A DNA stretch of 7,770 nt from an uncultured Fidelibacterota bacterium (lineage in GTDB: Bacteria > Fidelibacterota > Marinisomatia > SCGC-AAA003-L08 > D37C17), in assembly GCA_913049525.1 (NCBI GenBank), contig CAJWYZ010000065.1, forward strand, positions 1 through 7,770, written 5' to 3'. This document shows positions 1-6,140 of this stretch, piece after piece. How positions within the stretch are numbered: the first letter of the stretch is position 1; every line of letters begins with the position of its first letter. The translations under genes and the position numbers were made by a program. The notes under the pieces were generated by a model, which saw nothing but the letters and a program-made list of their open reading frames with translations, did no database searches and was not told the DNA's origin.

Positions 1-569
1 AAGGCGGCAGCACCTAGCCTTCGTACCCCTTGAGTTTTGCCATACAGTGTTTTAAAAAGATCAAATCCCTTACTCCAACTATCATCATGAGTATATGGAA
101 AACCAGTAACTAAAAGACTATTGCTTAAAGTATTAGTTGAGGTTATATGGATAGCTTCTCCATTTAAAAAAGCACCACCATTCTTTTCTGCAAAGAAGCA
201 TTTATTTGCAGATGGATTATAAACCACGCCCACAATAGTTTTACCTTTATACTGCAGTCCAATAGATACTGCAAAAATGGGGAGGCTGTGTACAAAATTG
301 GTAGTGCCATCTAAGGGGTCAATTACCCAGCGGTAGTCTGAATTATTTTCAACAGCAGCACTTTCCTCAGCTATGATATGATGATCTGGAAAGGTGGTTT
401 TGATTTCATTTACTATGAAAGCTTCCGATTTTGTATCGGCAATAGTGAGGAGGTCTATAGGGGTAGACTTCTGCTCATATGAGGAGATATTTCCAAAATG
501 CTCCATAAGAATTGCACCAGCCCCCTTTGCCGTTTGAATGGCAAAATTGAGCATTTTGGTCTGCGTCAT
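1..569 (-). CDS. Inositol monophosphatase family protein (3' end off the left edge)
   Basis: Mg2+-dependent phosphatase of the inositol monophosphatase (IMPase) superfamily, which hydrolyses sugar or inositol phosphates in the cytoplasm. Translating the minus strand from the ATG at 569-567 gives 189 open codons to the window edge. The family's first metal-site motif is intact: DPLDGTTNFVHSLPIFAVSI at residues 84-103, with metal ligands D84 and D87. Upstream are the acidic ligand E68 in AEES and the 'LTIADTKSE' segment (41-49) typical of the family. GVVYNP (114-119) and VRRLGAAA (182-189) match later conserved parts. Family members are about 260 residues, so roughly 70-80 C-terminal residues, including the last metal-binding Asp, lie outside. 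The start is 15 bases after the mdh stop with no good Shine-Dalgarno, so it is probably the third gene of the gltA-mdh operon, perhaps translated by coupling. Inositol-1-phosphate, fructose-1,6-bisphosphate or 3'-phosphoadenosine phosphate could be the substrate; the sequence does not decide. Family assignment is firm, substrate open. Confidence 0.93.
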   Translation of the reverse strand, partial: MTQTKMLNFAIQTAKGAGAILMEHFGNISSYEQKSTPIDLLTIADTKSEAFIVNEIKTTFPDHHIIAEESAAVENNSDYRWVIDPLDGTTNFVHSLPIFAVSIGLQYKGKTIVGVVYNPSANKCFFAEKNGGAFLNGEAIHITSTNTLSNSLLVTGFPYTHDDSWSKGFDLFKTLYGKTQGVRRLGAAA

Positions 570-584
570 AGTCTTTTGGGGAAT

Positions 585-1520
585 TTACAGCTTGGTTTCA
601 GCAACCGTTTTCTTCACAGCTTCCAGCGTGCCATTCAGCATTTCCTGCTCTTCAGGTAGGAGTTTAAATTCCAGTATTTTCTCAATTCCGCCAGCTCCAA
701 TGACAGTGGGAACACCAATAAAGTATCCATCAACACCAAACTCGCCTTCGCAGAGTGCTGCTGAAGGGATTACCCGTTTTTTATCTTTCAGGTAGGCTTC
801 CGCCATTTCAATTGCTGAGGCAGCTGGGGCATAGTAGGCAGAACCATTTCCAAAGAGCTTCACCAACTCACCACCGGCAAAGCGCACTCTTTCAACAATG
901 GCATCCAGCCTGTCCTTAGATATGAGCTCCTGTGCAGGAATTCCACCAATAGTTGCCAGGCGGGTAATAGGTACCATGGTATCGCCATGACCGCCCAGCA
1001 CCATGCAGTTTACATCCTGTGCTGAATAACCAGTTTCCATGGCCAGAAATGCACGAAATCGCCCGCTATCTAAGGCTCCCGCCATTCCGATGACCTTATT
1101 CTTAGCAAAACCGGAAACCTTATAGAATGAGTATACAATGGCATCCAGTGGGTTGGAAACCACGATAACAAAGGCATTTGGTGCATATTTTTTTACATTG
1201 TTGGCAACATCAGTAATAATTTTGATATTGATTTCTAAAAGGTCCTCACGGTCCATTCCCGGTTTTCGAGGAATTCCAGCGGTAATAATTACCACATCTG
1301 CACCACTTAATTCTGCAGGGTCGCTAGTACCTTCTAAATTGGCATCATAGCCATCATGGGGACGAAGCTGCATAATATCCAGAGACTTTCCTTTGGTCAT
1401 GCCTTCAGCTTGGGGGATGTCATATATTACTACGTCACCCAGTTCTTTTTGAGTAGCCAGAAGTGCAAGATTTCCTCCAATTTGACCACCACCAATTAAG
1501 GCAATTTTTTTTCGAGCCAT
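585..1520 (-). CDS. mdh: Malate dehydrogenase, LDH-like type
   Basis: NAD-dependent cytosolic enzyme interconverting malate and oxaloacetate in the TCA cycle. At 311 residues it is full length for the lactate-dehydrogenase-like MDH group. The Rossmann motif is G10-G-G12-Q-I-G15 (GxGxxG), with D34 ending the second strand, which favours NAD over NADP. The substrate loop GIPRKPGMDRED (82-93) carries R85 and R91; the Arg in this loop position marks malate rather than lactate specificity. N123 (SNPLD), the D151/R154 pair (ALDSGRFR) and the catalytic H178 in GGHGDTMVP complete the active site. The start ATG at 1520-1518 is supported by AAGGAA eight bases upstream. It lies 37 bases after gltA and 15 bases before the phosphatase gene on the same strand, so co-transcription is likely. 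Supplying oxaloacetate to the neighbouring citrate synthase is its expected role. Nothing appears broken. Confidence 0.97.
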   Translation of the reverse strand: MARKKIALIGGGQIGGNLALLATQKELGDVVIYDIPQAEGMTKGKSLDIMQLRPHDGYDANLEGTSDPAELSGADVVIITAGIPRKPGMDREDLLEINIKIITDVANNVKKYAPNAFVIVVSNPLDAIVYSFYKVSGFAKNKVIGMAGALDSGRFRAFLAMETGYSAQDVNCMVLGGHGDTMVPITRLATIGGIPAQELISKDRLDAIVERVRFAGGELVKLFGNGSAYYAPAASAIEMAEAYLKDKKRVIPSAALCEGEFGVDGYFIGVPTVIGAGGIEKILEFKLLPEEQEMLNGTLEAVKKTVAETKL

Positions 1521-1557
1521 AAATTTGTTTCCTTATTTATATTTTGGATAGAGAGAC

Positions 1558-2829
1558 TTATCGTTTTTCAAGAGGAATAAAATCCCTCTTGGTAACACCG
1601 GTGTAAATTTGTCTTGGTCTGTATATTCGGGGTTTTTCCGCATTCCGCATTTCTTTCCATTGTGCAACCCATCCAGGAAGTCTTCCGAGGGCAAACATCA
1701 CCGTAAACATTTTAGTTGGGATTCCCAATGCCCTATATATAATTCCCGAGTAAAAATCAACATTTGGATACAATTTTCTGGAAACAAAAAAATCATCTTT
1801 TAAAGCAACTTGTTCTAACTCTTTGGCAATATTTAACAGAGGATCATTTTTCCCCATTTTTGTTAATAGATCATCTGCAGATTTCTTTAGTATTTTTGCT
1901 CTCGGATCGAAATTTTTATAGACTCTGTGTCCAAACCCCATCATTTTAAAATTGGACTTTTTATCTTTAGCCATATCTACATATTTTTCAAAATTGTCAC
2001 CATCTGCGTGAATCATTTTCAGCATTTCAATGACACGCTGATTAGCTCCACCATGCAGAGCGCCCCACAATGCACCAATTCCTGCTGCTATGGAAATATA
2101 CAGATTAGCATGGCTGCTTCCTACCATTCGAACGGTGGAGGTAGAGCAGTTCTGCTCATGATCGGCATGAAGTATGAGAAGTAATCTCAATGCCTTTGCC
2201 ATAGTGGGGTCAACTGTATATTCCTCTGCCGGAACTGCAAACATCATGTGAAGAAAGTTTTCTTCAAACCCCAGGTCATTTTTTGGGTAAATCAATGGTT
2301 GACCGATGGACTTCTTATAGGCAAATGCCGCCAGAGTTTTTACTTTAGCCAGAAGGCGAATGATATTAAGCTCAATATCTCCATCAACTCGTGCAGGGTA
2401 AAATGTAGAAAGCGCTGCAACCGTTGATGCCAACACTCCCATTGGATGGGCATTCATAGGGTAGGCATCGAAAAATCGCTTCATATCTTCATGAATGAGG
2501 GAATGATAGGTTAATTTATTATTAAATGACTCCAATTCTTCCTTACGGGGTAGTTCGCCGTAGAGAAGTAAATAGATGACCTCTACAAAACTTGAATTAT
2601 CAGCCAATTGTTCTATTGGATATCCTCGATATCGCAATATTCCTTTCTCTCCGCTGATATAGGTAATGTCACTGGAACAGGAACCGGTATTTCCGTAGGA
2701 TGGATCGAATGTTATATGATTCGTTTCAGATCTGAGCTGGGTTACATCTATTCCTTTTTCGTCTTCAGTACCTTTAATAATAGGCAGGTCAATTGTTTTG
2801 CCATCTAATATGAGTTGTGCTTTTTTCAT
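1558..2829 (-). CDS. gltA: Citrate synthase
   Basis: Condenses oxaloacetate and acetyl-CoA into citrate, the entry step of the TCA cycle. The 423-residue length and the extra N-terminal domain (about residues 1-60, with FDPSYGNTGSCSSDITYISG at 41-60) match the type II, E. coli GltA-like group (427 residues), which is typically hexameric and NADH-sensitive. The catalytic residues are all visible: H259 in GALHGGAN, H301 in GFGHRVYKNFDPRAK and D358 in NVDFYSG. H224 in HADHEQNCSTSTVR and R383 in LGRLPGW correspond to oxaloacetate-binding positions. The ATG at 2829-2827 gives the expected N-terminus; only a weak GAAG sits six bases upstream. It is the first gene of the apparent gltA-mdh-phosphatase operon, and the 151-base spacer upstream probably holds its promoter. 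Regulation by NADH is inferred from family type, not shown here. Confidence 0.97.
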   Translation of the reverse strand: MKKAQLILDGKTIDLPIIKGTEDEKGIDVTQLRSETNHITFDPSYGNTGSCSSDITYISGEKGILRYRGYPIEQLADNSSFVEVIYLLLYGELPRKEELESFNNKLTYHSLIHEDMKRFFDAYPMNAHPMGVLASTVAALSTFYPARVDGDIELNIIRLLAKVKTLAAFAYKKSIGQPLIYPKNDLGFEENFLHMMFAVPAEEYTVDPTMAKALRLLLILHADHEQNCSTSTVRMVGSSHANLYISIAAGIGALWGALHGGANQRVIEMLKMIHADGDNFEKYVDMAKDKKSNFKMMGFGHRVYKNFDPRAKILKKSADDLLTKMGKNDPLLNIAKELEQVALKDDFFVSRKLYPNVDFYSGIIYRALGIPTKMFTVMFALGRLPGWVAQWKEMRNAEKPRIYRPRQIYTGVTKRDFIPLEKR

Positions 2830-2867
2830 GGATATCTTCGATCTAGTTTAGGTGTTTTTAATAAAAA

Positions 2868-2973
2868 TTTAGCCAGAAAATTTAAACAGAATAATTGAGT
2901 CCTTACAATTGGTATTTGTGCTCAAAAATTGTAATTGATTTGCTTTACTCTTTTATATATTCGAATGGCTAAA
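2868..2973. repeat. Outer 8-bp inverted repeat flanking the gltA upstream region
   Basis: TTTAGCCA at 2868-2875 is the exact reverse complement of TGGCTAAA at 2966-2973. The arms are 90 bases apart and enclose the inner inverted repeat, near the two ends of the spacer. They are more GC-containing than their surroundings. They could be two half-sites for one regulator or the base of a long structured leader; chance is also possible. Confidence 0.25.
2903..2934. repeat. 8-bp inverted repeat, possible operator
   Basis: TTACAATT at 2903-2910 is the exact reverse complement of AATTGTAA at 2927-2934, with 16 bases between the arms. It sits about 75-105 bases upstream of the gltA start. The left arm overlaps the candidate -35 hexamer, so a dimeric regulator bound here could affect gltA transcription. 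The arms are AT-rich and no T-run follows, so it is not a convincing intrinsic terminator. A match of this length could arise by chance in AT-rich DNA. Confidence 0.35.
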
Positions 2974-2980
2974 CTTCAGT

Positions 2981-3778
2981 TTATAGGGATTTTATTTTTT
3001 GGATTAACGTTTCCCATCCATTTTCGTCTATCTCTTTTTGAAAAATAATAAAGGATTTTCCATAAGCTTCGTCTGCATTATTTTCCATAGCTCTTAGGTG
3101 GATATGAGAAAATTGGGTCCCATCATTTTCATAAATAAGAGAACTACCCAAATTGCAAAACCCTTCTGCAGTTATAATATCCAGATCAAGGGAGTTTATT
3201 TCCAGCCAAATATGGAGGAATTCATGTGCCAATACAGCTTCAAATTCTAATTGAGGTAATCCAGATAAAATATAAATATGGTAGGGATTATCAATTTGTA
3301 ATTTTGAATAGGACTTGCCGGGGAAATGAGTAAATCCTTTTAATTTTGCATGGGATAAATGTCCGGCTTTTTCGTTTAATATGTGAAGGTCGACTAATGT
3401 AATGGGAATATTTTGTGGGATATTTATAATTCCAACTGCTTTCAACTGTGCCGTAACTGATTCATATGCATTATTAATTAACGAGTCGTTATGAATTGCT
3501 GTTATATGGCAGAGGCTACACATATGTCGTCCGTCTGAATAAACGTATCCCCCTTGAGTTACACTTTGAGAAATAATTCGTGAGCATGAGTGGCAAAATA
3601 ATCCCTCCTTTTCATGCGTTGAATGAAAAGCATTTCCCCAAGCATCTAAAGAGTATTCTAAGGCTAAAGGTTGAAGGCAAATCGAGCATTGTATGCTTTC
3701 TGCAGAGAATATTGTGCACATTGAACATATTCCAATTGCAGTAACAAGGTATTTATAAAGATCTAAAAAGTGATTCAT
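2981..3778 (-). CDS. DA1-like protein: signal sequence, LIM-like zinc finger and HExxH peptidase domain
   Basis: Probable zinc metallopeptidase related to the C-terminal domain of plant DA1. Residues 10-26 are hydrophobic (YLVTAIGICSMCTIFSA), suggesting a Sec signal peptide or membrane anchor; no proper lipobox is seen. Residues 31-90 form a LIM-like double zinc finger: C31-x2-C34-x17-H52-x2-H55, then C62-x2-C65-x21-C87-x2-C90. The second His replaces the usual Cys, and the linker between the fingers is six residues instead of two. The C-terminal part (about 120-265) resembles DA1: IPITLVD, LN at 134-135, YILSGLP (169-175), then LAHEFLHIWLE (183-193), with zinc ligands H185 and H189 and catalytic E186. 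E205 in AEGFCN, 16 residues on, is the likely third ligand, matching the EEGICQ region of DA1. The tail AYGKSF (238-243) fits the DA1 'YGDGF' segment. No ubiquitin-interacting motifs are seen. It stands divergent from the PPi-PFK gene and lacks a clear Shine-Dalgarno. Substrate and role are unknown. Confidence 0.85.
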   Translation of the reverse strand: MNHFLDLYKYLVTAIGICSMCTIFSAESIQCSICLQPLALEYSLDAWGNAFHSTHEKEGLFCHSCSRIISQSVTQGGYVYSDGRHMCSLCHITAIHNDSLINNAYESVTAQLKAVGIINIPQNIPITLVDLHILNEKAGHLSHAKLKGFTHFPGKSYSKLQIDNPYHIYILSGLPQLEFEAVLAHEFLHIWLEINSLDLDIITAEGFCNLGSSLIYENDGTQFSHIHLRAMENNADEAYGKSFIIFQKEIDENGWETLIQKIKSL

Positions 3779-3808
3779 TTATAGGGAGAATTTACTTACT
3801 TCCAAATA

Positions 3809-3837
3809 AGTGTATGGTAGTAATTTAGGTACTTCAA
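3809..3837 (-). promoter_or_regulatory. Candidate sigma70-like promoter for the DA1-like gene
   Basis: Read on the minus strand, TTGAAG (3837-3832) is followed after exactly 17 bases by TACACT (3814-3809). Each hexamer matches consensus at four of six positions. Transcription would begin near 3802, leaving a leader of about 24 bases before the ATG at 3778. This is the better of the promoter matches in the window, but the sigma-factor preferences of the host are unknown. Confidence 0.3.
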
Positions 3838-3857
3838 ATGTTTACCAAAAATATAAA

Positions 3858-5048
3858 ATGAAAGTTGCATTTTTAACTGCTGGCGGAATTGCTCCGTGTC
3901 TATCTGCATCAATTGGCAGGCTCATTTGTAATTATTCTGAGTATGAATCCGATGTAGAAATGATGGGCTATTTAAACGGATATAAGGGCTTACTCACAGG
4001 TAAGAGTATCTCAATAGATGATGATGCAATGGAGAGAGCAGAAATTTTGTATGAATATGGTGGATCTCCAATTGGTAATAGCAGAGTAAAACTCCTAAAT
4101 GCAGACGATTGTATAGAAAATGGGTACATTAAAAATGGAGAGAATCCTTTAAAAGTAGCAGCTGATCAACTGGTAAAGGATAATGTGACAATTCTCCATA
4201 CCATTGGGGGAGATGATACAAATACTTCCGCTGGAGATCTGGTAAAGTATCTTGCAAATAATGGGTACGATTTAACAGTTGTTGGATTACCTAAAACTGT
4301 GGATAATGATGTGTTCCCAATTCAACAGACATTGGGTGCCTGGACTGCTGCGGAGCAAGGAGCCATTTTTTTTGAAAATGTAGCGAATGAGAATACAACT
4401 AGTTCTCGACAACTCATTATACATGAAGTAATGGGACGAAATTGTGGATGGCTTACGGCAGCAACTGCCATGGAATATAGACGGAGATTGGGTGGGAGAA
4501 AGTTTATTCCTTCCTTATTAATTACCAAAGAGCGCTGGGATGTGGATGCAGTATATATTCCGGAGGTGGATATTGATTTATCTAAGGAAATGAATCGGTT
4601 AAAAAAGCGAATGGATGAAAAAGATTCGGTAAATATATTTCTAAGCGAAGGGGCTGGGATTGACAGTATTGTATTAGAAATGGAAAGTAGGGGAGAAAAA
4701 ATAAAAAGGGATGCATTTGGTCATATCCGATTGGATGAAATTAATCCTGGACAATGGTTTGCCAAACAATTTGCAAAAGAGATTGGTGCCGATAAAGTAT
4801 TGGTTCAGAAAAGCGGCTATTTTGCTAGATCTGCAAAACCTAATAAAAAAGATTTGGGGCTTATTTTCCAGACTGCAGATTTTGCAGTAAAATGTGCTAT
4901 TAATGGCAACTCTGGTGTTGTTGGATTAGATGAAAAAAATAATAATCAGCTCACCTGTATTGAATTTGAAAGGATTAGAGGCGGTAAGCCATTTAACCCT
5001 CAAGTTGAGTGGTTTCAATCTATGATAAACGAAATTGGACAAAAATAA
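3858..5048 (+). CDS. pfp: Pyrophosphate-dependent 6-phosphofructokinase
   Basis: Diphosphate-fructose-6-phosphate 1-phosphotransferase: reversibly phosphorylates fructose-6-phosphate to fructose-1,6-bisphosphate using PPi instead of ATP. The pyrophosphate signature is explicit: IGGDDTNT (116-123), where D120 replaces the Gly of ATP enzymes, and PKTVDND (145-151), where K146 replaces the Gly of the ATP-type PGTIDND; D149 is the catalytic base. MGRNCGW (192-198) binds fructose-6-phosphate. TAGGIAPCLSA (7-17) and GGSPIGNSRVKL (68-79) closely resemble the roughly 404-residue Propionibacterium PPi-PFK, and the 396 residues here fit that group. The frame stays open upstream to a GTG at 3810, but family alignment puts the N-terminus at MKVAFLTAGG, so I chose the ATG at 3858; no strong Shine-Dalgarno supports either start. 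It is followed 18 bases later by the aldolase gene, forming a two-step operon. Being reversible, it can serve glycolysis and gluconeogenesis. Confidence 0.95.
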   Translation: MKVAFLTAGGIAPCLSASIGRLICNYSEYESDVEMMGYLNGYKGLLTGKSISIDDDAMERAEILYEYGGSPIGNSRVKLLNADDCIENGYIKNGENPLKVAADQLVKDNVTILHTIGGDDTNTSAGDLVKYLANNGYDLTVVGLPKTVDNDVFPIQQTLGAWTAAEQGAIFFENVANENTTSSRQLIIHEVMGRNCGWLTAATAMEYRRRLGGRKFIPSLLITKERWDVDAVYIPEVDIDLSKEMNRLKKRMDEKDSVNIFLSEGAGIDSIVLEMESRGEKIKRDAFGHIRLDEINPGQWFAKQFAKEIGADKVLVQKSGYFARSAKPNKKDLGLIFQTADFAVKCAINGNSGVVGLDEKNNNQLTCIEFERIRGGKPFNPQVEWFQSMINEIGQK

Positions 5049-5056
5049 ACAAAACT

Positions 5057-5063
5057 GAGGAGG
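5057..5063 (+). promoter_or_regulatory. Strong Shine-Dalgarno of the aldolase gene
   Basis: GAGGAGG lies in the 18-base gap between the pfp stop and the aldolase ATG at 5067. It is the strongest anti-16S match in the window, yet its last G is only three bases from the ATG, closer than usual. It fixes the aldolase start and suggests efficient translation of the second gene of the operon. Confidence 0.7.
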
Positions 5064-5066
5064 AAT

Positions 5067-6101
5067 ATGAATAAAGAACAACTGAGAAGCACAGCAAATG
5101 CAATGGTGCAAAAGGGAAAGGGCATCTTAGCCGCTGATGAAAGCAGTCCCACATGCGGTAAACGTTTTGAAAGTATTGGTGTTGAGTCAACAGAACGCAA
5201 TCGAAATATTTATCGCGATTTACTTTTTACCACAAGTGGAATGGAAGAATATATCAGTGGGGTTATTCTTTTTGATGAAACGCTCAGGCAATCCACTATA
5301 GCTGATGGCACAGCGTTTCCTCAATATTTTAAAAATTTAGGTGTAATTCCAGGCATAAAAGTAGATAAAGGCGCAAAAGAACTTGCATCACACTCTGGTG
5401 AAAAAGTGACAGAAGGATTAGACGGATTAAGAGATCGCCTGGCTGAATATTATAAATTGGGTGCTCGATTTGCAAAATGGAGAGCAGTTATTACTATTGG
5501 TGATGGTGGCATTCCAACAGAAACCTGCATTCATGTCAATGCCCATGCATTGGCACGGTATGCGGCTCTATGCCAGGAAGCAGATATTGTACCCATTGTT
5601 GAGCCTGAAGTACTAATGGATGGCACGCATAGTATTGATACTTGTCATGAGGTTTCCCAAAGGGCATTTGCCAGGGTTTTTGATGAATTGAGTAGACAAA
5701 GGGTGTTTTTAGAAGGTATTGTTTTAAAACCAAACATGATTGTTTCTGGTATTGGTTGTAGTGAACAAGCCGGAGTGAAAGAGGTTGCAGACCGTACGGT
5801 GGAAGTTTTGAAAGCTACAGTACCTGATGAAGTACCAGGGTGTGCGTTTCTATCTGGTGGGCAGACAAATGAAAATGCTACCGCCCATTTAAATATGATG
5901 AATGTTGAACATGCGGAAAGCCTTCCATGGAATCTCACATTTTCATATGGACGTGCATTGCAGGCATCAGCTCTTACTTCTTGGAGTGGTAAGGATGAAA
6001 ATATTCCCACAGCTCAAGAGGCATTTTTTCAACGTGCCAAATTCAATGGGTTGGCATCTAAAGGATCCTATTCACAAGAATTAGAATCTGAAATGGCATA
6101 A
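5067..6101 (+). CDS. Fructose-bisphosphate aldolase, class I
   Basis: Cleaves fructose-1,6-bisphosphate reversibly to dihydroxyacetone phosphate and glyceraldehyde-3-phosphate by a Schiff-base mechanism, without metal. The sequence is of the animal/plant-type class I family throughout: GILAADES (19-26, D24), GIKVDKG (96-102), RFAKWRAV (134-141, K137 and R139), PIVEPEVL (176-183, E179 and E181), the Schiff-base lysine K221 in VLKPNM (219-224), FLSGGQ (261-266) and WNLTFSYGRALQASAL (288-303). At 344 residues it is slightly shorter than rabbit aldolase A (363). It ends in SEMA, lacking the C-terminal Tyr that tunes activity in animal enzymes. The start is fixed by GAGGAGG upstream. It directly follows the PPi-PFK gene, which makes its substrate. 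No terminator with a clear stem and T-run is visible after the stop. This is not the class II or the DhnA-type bacterial aldolase. Confidence 0.97.
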   Translation: MNKEQLRSTANAMVQKGKGILAADESSPTCGKRFESIGVESTERNRNIYRDLLFTTSGMEEYISGVILFDETLRQSTIADGTAFPQYFKNLGVIPGIKVDKGAKELASHSGEKVTEGLDGLRDRLAEYYKLGARFAKWRAVITIGDGGIPTETCIHVNAHALARYAALCQEADIVPIVEPEVLMDGTHSIDTCHEVSQRAFARVFDELSRQRVFLEGIVLKPNMIVSGIGCSEQAGVKEVADRTVEVLKATVPDEVPGCAFLSGGQTNENATAHLNMMNVEHAESLPWNLTFSYGRALQASALTSWSGKDENIPTAQEAFFQRAKFNGLASKGSYSQELESEMA

Positions 6102-6140
6102 TTTTTCTTTATTTAATGATGCCATATGTAAAAAGAATAT

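Larger units (their letters stand above)
2830..2980 (-). promoter_or_regulatory. Upstream region of gltA with candidate promoter
   Basis: This 151-base AT-rich spacer lies between the stop of the DA1-like gene and the gltA start, both on the minus strand. No coding sequence was seen in it. On the minus strand the best sigma70-like pair I see is TTGTAA followed 17 bases later by TTAAAT, at about 2908-2903 and 2885-2880. Each hexamer matches consensus at four of six positions, which would leave a leader of several tens of bases. In AT-rich DNA such matches are common, so the call is weak. No GC-rich hairpin plus T-run ends the upstream gene, so read-through from it into gltA cannot be excluded. 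Two nested inverted repeats in the spacer are listed separately. Confidence 0.3.

Noticed and set aside
538..795. 85-codon plus-strand open frame over the end of mdh and the start of the phosphatase gene
   Set aside because: It is antisense to two clearly conserved genes and matches nothing recognisable.
3794..3811. ACTTA/TAAGT inverted repeat between the DA1-like and pfp genes
   Set aside because: Five-base arms are expected by chance in sequence this AT-rich.
3810..3857. GTG-initiated 16-residue N-terminal extension of the PPi-PFK
   Set aside because: Family members begin at the MKVAFLTAGG-like strand; the extension is low in family-like features and has no Shine-Dalgarno. The ATG at 3858 is preferred.
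5645..6010. 121-codon open frame on the minus strand inside the aldolase gene
   Set aside because: It lies wholly opposite a well-conserved class I aldolase, resembles no known protein and has no ribosome site; it is a shadow of the real gene.
6093..6125. Inverted repeat ATGGCAT/ATGCCAT over the end of the aldolase gene, a possible bidirectional terminator
   Set aside because: The stem is only 7 bp with a 19-base loop, and no T-run follows on either strand, so an intrinsic terminator is not supported.
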